A stretch of 64,000 nt of DNA, from positions 49,848,050-49,912,049 of the forward strand of contig CM019237.1 in assembly GCA_009741485.1 (NCBI GenBank). Direction: 5' to 3'. Shown here piece after piece: positions 1-13,767 of the stretch; within the stretch, counting starts at the first letter, position 1; each line of letters begins with the position of its first letter. Made by a program: the position numbers and the translations under genes. The notes under the pieces were generated by a model. That model did not search any database. It was not told the DNA's origin and was given only the letters and a program-made list of their open reading frames with translations. Origin of the DNA: Malurus cyaneus samueli (taxonomy: Eukaryota > Chordata > Aves > Passeriformes > Maluridae).

Positions 1-1224
1 AACCCAAAAACAAGCACATGTTTACCACTCACACTACTTAGGGTGGTGTAAAAACCACACTGCCACGATAGGGTGGGTCGAGGCATAGGGCTTGAGGGCT
101 GATTATTTAAAGAAAGTAATAAAGGTAAAATGTCTCTTCATTCTAATGTTGAGGTCTAGAATTTCATGGTAAGATATGCATTGTGTTCCCTAAGGGGTTC
201 CTTTCCTCAAACAGGCACTGTCAGACAATCAGTATTGTCTGACAGGGATAAACAAAATAACCCCGGCTTAGTTTCCTTTTGTGCTTCAGCACAACAAACT
301 GTACACGTGTAGTAAAAGAGATTGTTCTGATAGGCTCAGGAAGAATATTAAAAAAAGAAGAGTTTAAAAATACCAAGTCAATGCAAATCTGTTGCAAGCA
401 TTCTCATTCCCAATTTACAGATATTTTATTTCTCCTCGTTCCTCTCTCTGTTTTTTAATTTAATTCAAGCAGCATGTATCACCCTATTTCAAAAACATCC
501 ATTAAAAAAATCAAGCGATATTTTAATCAATTTAACCTACTTTTCAGATATTTTGACAGAGGGTCTGGGCTTAATGCAGGCTGCTACAGAAGGATTTCTT
601 GTTAGTACAGAAAGAAATTTGCTCATGATAGGTTAAAACAAAGGAGATAAGTCAGACTAGTCTGACCAACTGCCCCTTTAATCAAATATAAGCTGAGTCT
701 GGGGGATTTTTGAAATGAATTTATCCTGATCCCTAAGACAACTTGGCCCAAGACATAAGATGCAATTTCCTTTCTACAATATTTCTTATCATTAACTGCA
801 ATTTAAAAAAAAAAAACTGGGTTATTAATATTAATGCCCGTGTTGAACTCCTTCAACAGATTCCTATCTCCTATTAAAAAAAAAAAACGCCATGTTCTCT
901 TATGTCCATTTCTTTCCAACACCATTGGTCTTTTCCTAGTTCTTTTGCCTTTTTTTTTGTTCTCCAAGTTGGAGTTTCTTGCAAATATGATTGTCTAGTT
1001 TCTGCTCTGAGAACCACTCCTGCATTTCTCCTTTTTCAACAACTGGCAGCTGGAGGAGGCAGGAGCAGGAGAGTGGCTGTCAGGGATGGGAAGTGAGGGT
1101 GGAAAGGGTGTAAACAGATGGGAAAGAATAAGAAACTGGCAAGAAACTGGAGAGGGAAGAAGATTGTTGTAGATAAAATGATGAACTAACAGGAAGGAAC
1201 ATGCTGAACAGCAAATATGGAATC
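1..1224. other. AT-rich non-coding sequence
   Basis: Apart from the hairpin at 218-245 and A-runs near 806 and 875, nothing recognisable. Short open frames show no coding features. Confidence 0.6.
218..245. repeat. Perfect 12-bp hairpin with 4-base loop
   Basis: CTGTCAGACAAT, loop CAGT, ATTGTCTGACAG. All 12 pairs match. No mature transposon terminus or longer flanking pairing was seen around it. Confidence 0.5.
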
Positions 1225-1279
1225 AGTGGTTAGGCTTGATGATCTTGGGGGTCTTTTCCAACCTGAATGATTCTCTGAA
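1225..1279 (+). mobile_element. CR1 LINE, 3' terminal scrap
   Basis: Matches the end of avian CR1 (ttgatgatcttgggggtctt, then ttccaacctgaatgattctctga). Only about 55 bases remain. Confidence 0.7.
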
Positions 1280-2132
1280 AGACAGAAAAGCAAGGTCAAA
1301 AGGCAGAGAACAACAAGGAGGAAGAGAAAGACAGGCATTTTTAGCCTTTCACAGAAGTTAGTTTATTCTTAATCGGTACTCAAGCTCTTAATTAAAAGCT
1401 CTTCCATCTATTGTTGTAGCCAAGCTGTAAAGGAGGGCAGCCAAAAGAAAATATGTTGATGGTTTCTGGAAGAGAAATTGGTACCAAGAAGAGGCGTGCC
1501 ACAGCATTCAATCCCTCAGTTAAAACAGACACATTCCACCAAATCTGAAGAAGCTTTTTAATTTTGAGCATTAGGAATGAAAAAAAGGGGGAAAAGGATT
1601 ATGTGAGCACTCGTCTCTCTCCCAATATTGTCTGTGTTTGTGTGCTAATGCTGGAGCCTGCTAAAACTTGCCTGAAGATGGAGTGCTCAGGTACAGTTTG
1701 AACCCCAGTCAGAGCTCCAAGGTCTCAGGGACTCAGCACTCAAAGCCCCTTAATCTAGACAGTTAATGAATGAGAGCTGGAATTGTTTATCAGATATGCA
1801 GAAAACCATCAGTGCAGAAGGTATCACAGAGAAGGCTGGTGAAGAAAAACAATAGCCACGTCCAGAAATGTGGGCCTGCTCCCTAAACCTACCACCTTCC
1901 CCGAGGAAAAATAAAAAGCTGGAGGAAAACAAATATTTCCGTGAAGTTTATAATGCGACTTAGTGAAGGTGCAGGCCCCTACCTCACACTGACTGTGGCT
2001 TTCTCATTGTCCTCTCACAACCATTTTATGTTAGACACTACACACATTCTAATTTACTGCTAAAAATAATAGTGATTAAGTAAATAAATAGATTTCTCTG
2101 TTACATCAGCTTCACTAACATCACAAACAAAA
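1280..2132. other. Non-coding sequence
   Basis: No gene, RNA or repeat recognised. Confidence 0.5.
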
Positions 2133-2364
2133 TGACAGAGAGGAGGTTTTGATAGGATATTGGGAAGAAATTCTTTCTGTGAGGGTGGTGAGGCCCTGGC
2201 ACAGGCTGCCCAGAGAAGCTGTGGCTGTTCCATCCCTGGAAGTGTTCCAGGCCAGGCTGGATGGGGCTCTGAGCAATCTGGGATAGTGGAAGGTGTCCAG
2301 AGAGGTGGAACTGGGTGATTTTCAAGGTTCCTTCTGACCCAGGCCACTCCATGATTCTATAATG
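2133..2364 (+). mobile_element. CR1 LINE 3' fragment
   Basis: Runs from gacagagaggagg through the gtgagggtggtgaggccctgg block to the terminal atgattctataatg. Heavily 5'-truncated; no open reverse transcriptase. Confidence 0.9.
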
Positions 2365-3554
2365 ATGTGGTTCATTAAATCTCCTTTGCACGGCATTTCT
2401 TCCTCAGAGGAACACAATACCTGATGATCTCCATACACATCTATAGGATCAGGACAGAAAATGACAAAGCTTCACCTGAATTCACAAGACAGGGCAAATC
2501 TGACTATTTTGCTCTGAAAACTGCACGTGCTGGCTCGACCACAAGATGTGCATGTGCATTATTTATCTTGGTTAAGATTCAACTGCCCAGAATAAAAACA
2601 CTAAAAAAATTGGCCAAACATGGATGTAAGCATATCAGCTTTGATACTGGACACTGGATTTTCCTAGAAATTAATCCTCCATTAATGCAACAGATGGCCC
2701 TGTGTGTTCCAGGGGCTCAGGGCACACATGAGGGGCTGGGTGACTGGTGGACTTATGAATGACTGGGTCTGCATAAACCTTAAGTTGGATTAGTATAAGC
2801 TCATGCATGTCAGAAATGGTTTGCAGTATTGACATTTCATGTCAGCTTTGTGAATCCGGACTCGTTTCAGCCCCACACAAGGCTGTGTCACATGTAGGGG
2901 ACAGCGTAGGAATACATAGGAATAAACACATCCTGGCAGCTTTACTGACTGCTTGGATGCTCTCAGCCAGCAGCAAATGAAGTCCCTGCTGATTCATCCT
3001 TTAAATCAGTGACAACTACTTAATTAACAGGACTGCAGCCAAGCTGCTTAGCACTAGAGCTGACCCTTCTTAAGGAAAGGAAAGTTGTGCAGCACTTTTT
3101 GAAGGGCACCTCCCAGCAAGCCCATGGCTCAGATTTTGGGTGAGCCAGGTGAGGAGCGAGAGCAGAGAGAAGCACGAGGTGTGCCTGCACTTACAGAGCT
3201 GGGCAGGACCATGTGAGCGCAGGAGAGTCACAGCCCTCTGCTGCTTGACTCCATGAGGCACAGATATTGCTTGGACAAAGCCATGATCTTCCACAGACTT
3301 CCACAACCAACGTGTTGGCTGTTACCCAAATGCTTTCACATTTACAGGAATTATAAAGGGTCAGTGACATGCTCTTCAAGGAGCATGACAGCTTCTGCTG
3401 CAGACCATTAATCCCCCAGTTTTGCCCATCTCTAAACAGTTTTCACCTGAATGATTCTTAAATGACAGGTGAAAAATCCACCAGCTGCATTAAATCCTTG
3501 GTTAAGGTACAAGTTATGCAATCTCCAAAGATACCTCATTGAGAGGTTGAAAAG
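2365..3554. other. Non-coding sequence
   Basis: No recognisable gene. A 112-codon frame at 2424-2762 lacks any motif or splice context. Confidence 0.5.
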
Positions 3555-4042
3555 CCATCCAGCCCTGGGCCCAGCACAGCAAGGACAGGGAGCTGCTGGA
3601 GCCAGTCCAGAGCAGGGACACCGAGGGGATCAGAGGGATGGAGCAGCTCTGCTGGGAGGAAAGGCTGAGAGAGTTGGGATTGTTCACCTGGAGAAGAGAA
3701 GGCTTTGGGGTGACCTCACTGTGGCCTTGCAGTGCCTGAAGGGAGCCCACAGGAAAGATGGAGAGAGACTCTTGTCAAGGGCCTAGAGTGACAGGACAAG
3801 GGGCAATGGCTTCACACTGACAGAGAGGAGGTTATCAGGAAGAAATTTTTCTGGGATTTCGGGAAGAAATTGTTCACTGTGAGGGTGGTGAGGCCCTGGC
3901 ACAGGTTGCCCAGAGAAGCTGTGGCTGCCCCATCCCTGGAAGTGTTTCAGGCCAGGTTGGATGGGAGTCTGAGCAACCTGGGACAGTGGAAGAGGATCTA
4001 TCTTTAAGATCCCTTCCAACCCAGCCCATTCCATGATCCGAT
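3555..4042 (+). mobile_element. CR1 LINE 3' fragment (pair member A)
   Basis: About 490 bases of CR1 3' region, ending ccattccatgatccg. A few bases near 3830-3870 look locally duplicated (ggaagaaat repeated). Its 5' portion is nearly identical to the reverse complement of the copy at 13768-14320. Confidence 0.93.
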
Positions 4043-7000
4043 ACCTCACCTCACCTTACAGGCCTGCAAAGCCCACATGCTCATGTGAAAGGTGTATACA
4101 GGCCAAGAAAGTGCATGAAAATCCCTCACCATTTGCAAAAGCCTTCCCAGTCCATTTCACAAGCAGCTATTCCAGGATGGATGGGGTCAGTAAACACGGA
4201 AAAGAGGCCAGGGTTGTGGCACAATGATGTTTGCCAGCAACGTGATTCTGCATTTAGCCAAACACTTGTCAAGATTGGTAAAGGGGGCAAAGGGAGGCCC
4301 TGTCTTGTTGAATTTACAGCTGTGGGCAGAATGAAAATTTTTTTGCTTCCAGATATTTTTCTTCAGTCTTTTTAGAAAGCCTCATGTTTAAATACGTGTA
4401 CTTAGTATGGCTTTGAGAGAAGCTCTGATAATGATAATAGTCAAAAGAAAGATGTTATTATAATTTTTAATGCAGTAATGTTTGGCAGTTCCTGTACTTC
4501 ATGAAGAAAAGTACAGAGTTAACCTCAGCTTTTACTTCCACAAACACAACACCCCTGCCTTACTCCTTTCCTTGTTCTCCCTGTGCTTATAGGGCACACA
4601 GGGGGAGGTGAGGGAGAAGAGCTCCTTTTCCCACTGAATTCTTTGCAATAAAACACAGAATCACATTCTTCTGCAGCTGAGAAAACACCAAACTTCCCTG
4701 GACCATCTGCAACTCCCACAATTCCACTTCCTATCCCTTCCTGAGAACAGACTCCAGATATGTTCCTTTTCCCCATTATGCCATAAACCCCTACAAAATA
4801 CGGGCCATAGCAGAGCACTCCAGCACTGCCAGCCTCACTCAGAGTTTCTTGGCACCACATGAGGCTGTGCAGGCTCCTGCTGTGGATCACTTGCAATCGG
4901 TCTTTCATCTCCCTGAAATCTGGGTGAAAAGAGCACAGACAACAACATTTTTGCCATTTAAAAGGGGGAAGTGTAAGCTACCGATTTATTTCAGAAAAAG
5001 GAAACAAGCAAATTGATCCCATCCAAACTAGCACAGAACACTGATACTGGCAGACACACAAGCACCATCAGAAGGCTACAGCCATTCATGCCACAGGCCT
5101 GGAAAAAACCTGGAAATTGAGGCAAAAGCTAATCCATTTGACAAACTAGCAGCAGAGTTTATTTTTATGGCAAAGAAACTTGCCAGTGGCGGAACACAGA
5201 CTGTCCTGCTGGCCAAAGGCAACATCATTTGGCATGAAAATAAGTTGTAGTTACCAAAGCAACAAAGGATCTCAGACCTGAACCCTGGCATCACACCAGT
5301 CACATTGCTACAGGAACAGGGGACTGGGGGACTTGCCCCTTCAGCTGACCCCTGACTCGTACAGACCAAGACTCTGATTCCCTTCATGCTGGGTATCATC
5401 CTAGATTAACTTCTGTGCTGTTTGTAGCTGAGTATTTTGGGGCACTCATAACTACCCTTCTAGATGGATGACAAAACATACATATATTTTTGAGTAAATG
5501 AAAGGAAAGGTTGAGGAGGATTTTAATCACAGAGATCAAAAGAATACTTTTTTTTTAATTGGTTATAGAAACACTTCAGTCTTTGTTAATGGGCATCTCA
5601 TGCACTTCAGATATTCAGTTAACAGAAGCCACTCTGGAATGTTCAGCAGTGACTATATGCTGTTCTATTTAACCTCCTTCACTCATGTAATTAAGAAAAG
5701 AAAATGGCAGGCAATTTAGGAAGAAAAGCAAAGCAAAGAAACTAACAGTCCACAAACAATCCAGAGGCTGGAAATTATTTGGCTGGAGTATTCGGTGGGT
5801 ATACATGTTACGTTGGAAGGAAATGAGACCCAGAAAAATTTACTATGGTCAAAAAGGAAGAAGTTCAGACAACAAATCTTAAATTGCAGATTTCATAGCA
5901 GATATGTCTGTTAGATTTCCTCCATGCTCAGCCTTCCAATTTTTTATTCCACCTTCTGTGTATGGGAAAAGCTCTGTCATAATGTGTAAATAGTATTCCA
6001 TATCTTTCTTGGTGTATCTCTTTAAAACTTAGCCCCTGCTCCATCCTTTCTACAGAAAGGACAGACAGCTGGTGTGCCATGACTGCTGCTCATTGTACTA
6101 ATCTTAATCAGTTCACAGCTCCTGTGCAGCGCTCCTGGCAGCTCATCTCTCCCTGGACATGCAGAGAGCTCTGGGGCAAACAATATTTATTATCATATTG
6201 AAGCACTGAGCCTCACACGATGGAGGGCCAGTGTCTGACGTATCTAGATGCTATCAGATAAACAAGGAAATCATTTGAAACAGCTTTTGTCACTGCCATT
6301 AAATCATCTGAAGGGGTTTGATTTCTAAGAGCTCAGCAGTGCAGTTCTGCTGCTGTCATCTACCATTTTTGTTTGCACTAAAAGCTCTGCATCATTGCAT
6401 CAGAGGCACAGATGTTGCACCGCTGTTTCCAGTGGGGTCAGCCCTTACACATCCAAAAGCAGGTATTAGCAAATTTGAGTTTTATTCATTTGTTTGTTGG
6501 CTGGGATCTCATCAGGAAAGGTCAAAAATGCATGCACACAGCAGAAGAAAATGAGGTAGACAATGTTATAAAGGCCAGACTTTGAGCTATGACCAGGAAT
6601 GCAAACTGTGGTGGAAAGTAAGATGTTTCTAAGTCTCATTTTAAAAGGTTTCCCTTAAAACCACCTTTGCAGCATCCTGATTTTGTGGCACGCAGCTTCA
6701 GCCTGACCTTTTGCCTTGCTTGGCGCAGAGTCATGTTTGCAAAGGGAGCATTTGCCCTGCAGCCTCTCATGTTCGTTGTGAGCCTCTCATCAGCTCCTGG
6801 GCAGTGGCTGCAATCAGCTGATTGTCTGGCTAGGGGACAGTTTGCTCTGAGACAGGAGCATACACTCGCCTTCAAAGGTCTCAAGAGCTCTGTCCAAGTT
6901 TCCCACAGAGTGTTTCAAAGGAGACTGAGGCTCTCAGGCTCTCATCAGCCAGTTCTTTGTGCCTGCTGGCATTAGTGGCCGATGCACTGCTGAGCAAGGG

Positions 7001-8609
7001 AGCGGCTCACCAGATGTTCTTCACGTGTTCTGAGGGAGCAGCAGATGCTCCCGTTCACCTTACTGGGCACTAAAGGCACCGTCCACCAAAAAAGCTTTAC
7101 AGATGTGACTCAGCCTCTCCCCAGGAGCAGCCAAAGCTGTCTAAGCACAGTTAGAGGAGATTCACAGCACACAGTGAAGTCAGGCCCCATTTTTCAAAAT
7201 TACTCAGGATTAGTCTCTAGTCAAAATTCAACCTGTGAATCTCAGACCTCCAGGCCAGCACTACCAGGTCGTCCCTTTCTACATCTTCAGCTAACTAAAG
7301 GGTTAGAGGCTCCCAGTCCAATCCATAACACTGATATTATACTTGGAGCACCTTTTAATGAGTGCAGGGCCCCCAAAACAGGTGTCATTTAGAAATGTAC
7401 AGTCATCATTCAGTGCAGTGTTAAAAAAACAGACCCTTTAAGCATTAGGTGTCTGTTGAGAAATGGGAAGGTTTGCTCTGCAGAGTAAGGAAATCCCTTC
7501 AACGTGCTATTGCCAAGGCTTTAAAAAAATGGCAGGGCTACTTATGCTTTATGTTAAACAACTTGTAACCTTGCTGTGGCCAAACTGAACCCTACACTGA
7601 CTGTACTGCAGAGGATGATCTTGTGGCCCAGTAAAAAGCCAAATACAGAGGGCAGGAATATCTTTTTCTCATCGAGGGATTCAGAGCACAGGAGTGATGT
7701 GGCAGAAGTAGATGCAGAAACAGCCATAGTATCGCTGGATGGGAGTCCCCACCAGGGTTAGTTTTTATTCAAAACCCAGAATTAAACAAGGAAGGCTTCT
7801 TGAGAGCAAAGAGGACATGAGTGGTAACTCCTCTGGCCTGAGGGTAAAATGTGCCATTTGGTTTGAGATGAAATTTGCAGAAAGAGGACTCAGCCTTAGG
7901 GACACTGTGCTTATAAACAATGTTATAAAACTTTCTCATTTATCATGTCGGTGGTTGGACTTCCTCAATCCTGTGCTGGTTGATAATTTCCAGCTCTTGG
8001 GGTGGATTCTCTCAGCAATGCTTTCAGCTCCATGCAACACTTTCCCTTTCTGGATTATTTTTCCATTTTGTTCTCCTTATCCCTTCCTCTTAGATTTTAT
8101 TTTTACCCTCTCAAAAGCAGCACAATTATCATAACACTCACGTGATTTTTGCTGCCAGTGTGCTCTGCTCCCTCTGCATTGATGCTGTTCACACCACCTC
8201 GTTTGGGGGCCCAGCCTCCCCAGGTGTCTTCTGCAGGGGCAGGAGGAATAAAGGCACCCCACAAAAACCATCCAAACCCCTTGAGAACAGAGCTGCCTCT
8301 GCATGGGCCTGTCTCTCCCAGCAGTGACTGAAGAGGGTCTAAAGGCACCAGACTTTCCTCAGGGAGCAACAGGAGCAGGATTGCCCTGTTGAAGGCCAAC
8401 AAGAAACCAAGGGTGACCACCAGACAGGCAGATGCAGCACCCACCTGTCCAGAGCACCATTCCCCCAGGGCCTGAGCAGAGCAGGGAAAGATGGGTGATG
8501 GCAACACGCTCATTTGATGGTGCTGTCATCATCAGACAATGCAAACAAACCAAGACCAAGGTTAGCCCTGAAAATCCACTCAGCAGGACCAGGCTGGGTG
8601 CGGAAATAC

Positions 8610-8851
8610 CTGTGATACAGCTAAAGCCAGAGCTGGGTGGGTGCTCAGGCTTGGGCTCACAGAGGCTCTGGGGCAATGAGCAGAAGGTGCATGTGGGGAG
8701 GCTCCAGGTCAGGGCAGTGAAAGCCTCCACAGTGCTCAGGGACACAGAACTGATCACCACAGCCAGGGGCCCAGAGGTGGGTCCTGTGAGTGCCAGCCAC
8801 ACTGACTTGCTGTCCTGTGTGCTGCAGCACAGCTTCCTGGGTGTCTGCTCC
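8610..8851 (-). other. Possible exon of an unrecognised multi-pass membrane protein gene or pseudogene
   Basis: On the minus strand this segment starts after a strong acceptor (a T-run, ctgccccgtgtcag) and ends at CACAG/gtattt. It is 242 bases and open in one frame, with a hydrophobic run WLALTGPTSGPLAVVISSV and several Cys residues. Two further acceptor-like sites follow downstream: ctctgctcag before 8471, and tcctgcccctgcag before 8230, where a short frame ends with a stop at 8189-8191. The frame after the 8471 acceptor that looks most membrane-like (GQVGAASACLVVTLGFLLAF) is not in phase with this exon, which fits either decay or chance. I cannot name a family. Confidence 0.2.
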
Positions 8852-9250
8852 CTGACACGGGGCAGAAAAAAAAATATATGTATTTCTGGAACACTCGAAG
8901 TATCAAGCAAAGGTAACTTGCTGGGGGTTTTGTCACTCTGTCCCTGGTTCTGACATCCACCTGTTCACACGGACACACACAGAGCTGCACACATCATCAA
9001 CACTTTTCCGTAACGCTGCACACAATAATGTCAGACAGGTGAATGTGAGGGTAGGGGCCAGGATCCTGTTTTATGGGAAATGGGAATCCTGGAGGGGTAA
9101 CTGAACTGCTGCATGGGAGAGGTTCTCCTGCTGTCCCACAGGGAGAATCACAGTCTAACGTCAAAACTTAGCCTCTCTGCTCTTCGTTTTCAGAATTATG
9201 TTTTGCTCACCTACCAAGGAACTACTTAATGGAGGATGATGACATTTCTC

Positions 9251-9270
9251 TTTTTTTTTTTTTTTTTTTT
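9251..9270. repeat. T20 tract
   Basis: Twenty thymines; a poly-A tail if read on the minus strand. No parent sequence recognised. Confidence 0.8.
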
Positions 9271-11496
9271 GCAATTCCCAGAGACTTAAGCTACAGAAGC
9301 TTCAATCCCTTCATAGCCAGATAGAGTGGGTATAAGAAATGAAAGGAATCAGATTCCAATAAAGCCTTCATTAAATTTGGTTCATCTCAGTTTCCCTCTG
9401 AAATGGACAGCAAAAATTACAGAAGCTGAAAGACCCCAGGTGATGGATTAGAAAGAGAGGCATTGTCACAGATCATAAACCAACTGAAAATGGTCCTTTC
9501 AAACCCACTGTGAGGAGACTGCCAAGGCAAAAAAACCAGAACATTGGTTACCCTTTTCTGACATTTTAAATTGGATACTTGCATCACTTTCATTGACCTC
9601 CTTTTTAGGTGCCGTCTTCCCCACTGATTCATAGTCTCATTCATTCAGGGAATGAGGTTTGACTGCAAAAAGAGCCACCTCAGAAACAGATTAGTCACAA
9701 GAATTCACATAAAATAACCACAGGAAGGAACAACCAAATAAAATGCAAAGGAAAACTACATTTTACACATATTCTGGGTGTATAAAACTATGCAAGTCTG
9801 ATGTGGTTGCTGTTGGCCACGTGGGACCCTTAACTTCTCCAAGACCATTAACATTTGCATGCACATTTGCAAAGGAAGATTTATTTTAAAACAATTTTAA
9901 TCACTGACATTTGTTCAATTTTTATGATGAAAATGAGGAAGAACAGAAAACATGTTCCTGATATAGATGTTTTTCTATTAAAACTTGTCCTTCAAGCTCT
10001 TCCATCCTGCCAATGCTACTTTTCTAGCAATTAGTCCTAATGATTTTCCTAGCAGCAAAGGAAATCACTTCCAAAAATATAAAACATTTGTAAATAATAA
10101 ATTACAGTAATTGTTGTGTATAATAAATATATACAAATAATATAATGTGCATAAAAATATAATGTACAAAATCACCAGAGGGAAGGGCAGATAGAATTCC
10201 TTTCCTTGTTTTTCAATTCCTAGATTTTACGTTTTATAATACAGATATTAGATAATTACAACGAAGAGTTTCAAAGCATTTAAAGAATTCCAACAAATTT
10301 CCCATTAATTTCTTTGGGAAATATTAAAAATCACAACTAAGACAGGAAACACAGAAACGTGGTATAAAGTGATGCATTTTAGCTAAAACAATTTTTCAAT
10401 AGAATCAAGAAATTAAAATTATGCCATCTAAATTATTAAAAGCAAATAAAAACCAAAAAGGCCACAGATAAGACCAGTAAGAACAACCATGAACTACAGA
10501 ACTACACAAGGGGAAGATGAACCCAGAAGTGTCTTTGCTTTTGTGGTCAGCAAAACTCCAGAGAAAATTTCTCTCTGCAGAGAGATTTTCCCAGACGTTA
10601 TTTCTCCACAGATGCTGAAACTCCCAACATCTGGCTGCAAATTCAGAAGAGAATTGCACAAACTTTCTTGGAAAGACTGCCAGACTTTGGGACTTGCTAT
10701 GGGAGGACACCAGCATAAAGAAAATAAAACCCTCTGCGGCCAGAAAAGAGAAATAAAAAAAGAGAAATGAGGAAGAAAGAGGGGAAAACCAGAAGCACGG
10801 TATGAGAAATAAAAGTAGATTCCCTCCAATTTTATTAAACCACCCCTAAGGTGTCTCCTCAGTAATGATCAGTGCCAGCCTGACCAGGAGGTGTCGGGAG
10901 AACACAGGCGGGGAACCACAATCCTCATCCTTCTCCCTCAAAGTGTTTTTATTTCCCCTGGGACTGCCTGATGCTGGCCACCACCAGAGGCAGAAGTCTG
11001 GACTGGAGGAAGGTCACACTTGAACGAGTGTGGTGAATCCTCCATCAGCCAAGGCCCTTGCACACAGGCAGCAGGGGAAATAGGCTCCATGTTCATAGAG
11101 CTGACATTTTGCATTATTTTCCCCTTTCCTGCTCATTGTGGCAACTACACTGCAACATCATTAGGACCTGAAGGATGAGGTAAAACATTTCCATTGATAA
11201 AACTTCCAAATCCCCACCGTTATTAGGGTGGGAAATAAAGCCTCTTGGTCATGCTGCTCAGCATAGAGCAGAGCAGAGGGTGTCCCAGCAAGCTGTCCCT
11301 GGTTAACTCCAAGGAAAGAATAAGAACCAGAATCACTGAGCGGGAATGACAAGTGGCATTCACAGGACACTGCCTTCTACTCCAGCCAATGCCCCTTTCT
11401 AACCCACAGACACCTTGACCTTCACCAGTCTTTACTTCACAAAATCCCTTTCTTCATATTTTACCTTTATCCCAAGGAAAGAAATCACAGCTGCTA

Positions 11497-11505
<9 letters not shown>

Positions 11506-11535
<30 letters not shown>

Positions 11536-11580
11536 AACAAAAAAAAAAACCAACAAACAAACAAAAACAACAACAGCAAC
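11506..11580. repeat. A28 tract with degenerate CAA/CAAA tail
   Basis: 28 adenines, then accaacaaa-type repeats. Could be the decayed tail of a retrocopy on the plus strand; no source gene is recognisable upstream. Confidence 0.8.
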
Positions 11581-13322
11581 CACATGGAAATATGCTTGGG
11601 GTTTCTTCATCCTCAAAGCTTGACAATAAGCCCATTTGAAACATTCATGTTGTTGCTGGGAAGGAAAGAGTGGTTTACCCAATATTTAGAAGAATGTTTC
11701 AAATCTGAACAGAATAAAGAGGGTTTGTCGCCATGGAAACTTCCACAATCATTTATTAAAAAACTATAATATCTCTGAAGATTTGTGACACAATGCAGCA
11801 ACGATGTCACATTGTGTAGGCTGATGTTATGTCTTGAAAGCCTGAATGACTTGATGTGACCTGGCATGATGCTATGGATATTTAAAAATTTTCAAGGGAA
11901 ATTCCAGCCGTAGTGGTAGGTAGAAAGAAATAATTTTTCACATGGGATTGGAAAAGAACACAAACAAATGGCAATCGCAAATAATTCCTTAAAACTGATG
12001 CACTTGGAGAGTAATTTCATCACATGGAAGGTGAAAGATTACAGAACTTTATGCTGCACAGGAAAAAGTTCCTATCTAAAATGTGGCATCTCCACTGGCA
12101 CTACACAACTCTTGTAGTAAGCAGACAGTGTCTTATTTTTGGTAAATATAATATAGACACCATTGCTATAAAAATGTATTACAAAATCAAATGTAACCAC
12201 TGGAAATGCACACTGTGCAAATTTTTTTTGCTATTTAGACAGTCACACCCAGAATTTTAGAGTGTTCATTTAAAAATGAGAACATAAAATTTTTGAGCTT
12301 TGATGTCTTTTTGCCTATTTTGAATGAAAATTGAGACTTAAAAATAATATTTGAGCATGTTTTCTTGAAAAAAAAAATCTTTTCTGCCATCATTAGAGCT
12401 ACAGACACTGGACCAGACTGTTCTTTTAATGATCAGAGCAGACACAATATGTGAGATCAGGTGATTGCCAGTTGAAAAAGAGGATATAATTCAGGAGTAA
12501 TGTGACTCCAGCAGGGGAAGGAGGGGATTCTGTGAGTTATTGCACCCATGCATTGCAATGAGACATCTCTGGCAGGGATATAGTATTCCCAAAATAGCAT
12601 TTGTCATCACATTAAGCAGGCATGAGCTTGGTGCAGAGCACTTTCTCTTAACTTAGTATTTTGTAAGGTGCCTGAGAGGTATCAAGGAATGAGAGATCAT
12701 TTGTAGCCAATTTACATACTAATGAAATAAGTATTTCATGGTGAAAATTGAAAGCATTGCTGCAGCACTCTCAGCTTTCTCCTGTGAAAGAGAGGTATGT
12801 CAGTTTTAGGAGAACTGTTTTATAAGGGAGCTACAAGAAAATTAATTCCTCCAAGAAACCCCCCTTGAAAACTGTCTTTCTAAGGGGAGTTGGAGAAATT
12901 TCATTCCTAGCCATTTTAATAAAAGTTTGAAAAAATACATTTAGAAAAGCATTCTTCATGGAAGAGTCTCGCACTGGCTCTGAAAGGATAATGATGATTT
13001 ATTCCTTGGAGTGGTATGGCTTTGAGAGCATGAATCTATCAAATAATGATTAGGAAAGATCATCAACACTGCACACAGTCAACACTGCAGTCCTGTTGGA
13101 GTTGGTCCCTATGGCCCGAGTTATCTCCATTGTGTTCAGAGACGTTATCCTCCATTATCCTCTGTGCCCCAGAGATGATCTCCCTACCTGTGCAAGGTGT
13201 TCTCTTTATCACAAACAACAAGCTGCAGAGCCAGAGTAGCCGCAAGTCACAGTAAACTTTATTTCTCTTATCTGGACAAGTTGCCTTGCCCCAGGTATTT
13301 GTCATCAGTGAATATCAGTCAT

Positions 13323-13338
13323 CAGTGAATATTCACTG
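13323..13338. repeat. 16-bp perfect palindrome with adjacent short duplication
   Basis: CAGTGAATATTCACTG, preceded by an almost complete second copy of TCATCAGTGAATAT about 18 bases upstream. No function known. Confidence 0.5.
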
Positions 13339-13767
13339 TAGTTTAACCCCTATTTGTGCTCTGCACCACCACTGGTTGGAGAATGGTGAATGAACTAACA
13401 AGTCCTTTCTTCTTTCAAACCTCAGTCACAGTGATTTCTCTCAGGATCTGCCAGTAAATATTTAGATCACCCACTGGCGATAGGTTCTGCCTTAACTGTC
13501 TGAGTGCATGACCACTCCATAAACTAAAGGCAGATTTCCACTCAATAGACTTTAACAGCTAATATTTGCTTGGAGACCTTTTATCTGCCCTCCACACACA
13601 GGACCTGCTTCCTTTTTGAGGTAAATCATAACGAGATGAGCCATAACTGAGACAGAATCTGTCCATTTAAATTTCTTCTCTTCATCATGTGGAGCTGTCT
13701 AGAACACACCACATGCTCATAGATACTGACAGAGATTTGAAACCAAGAAAGAGGGAGAAAGACTATT

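Larger units (their letters stand above)
4043..13767. other. Long gene-poor stretch
   Basis: 9.7 kb with no identifiable gene apart from the doubtful segment at 8.2-8.9 kb. Contains T20 at 9251-9270, an AT-rich stretch near 10,080-10,160, A28 at 11506-11533 followed by CAA-rich low-complexity sequence to about 11,580, and a small palindrome at 13323-13338. Confidence 0.55.
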
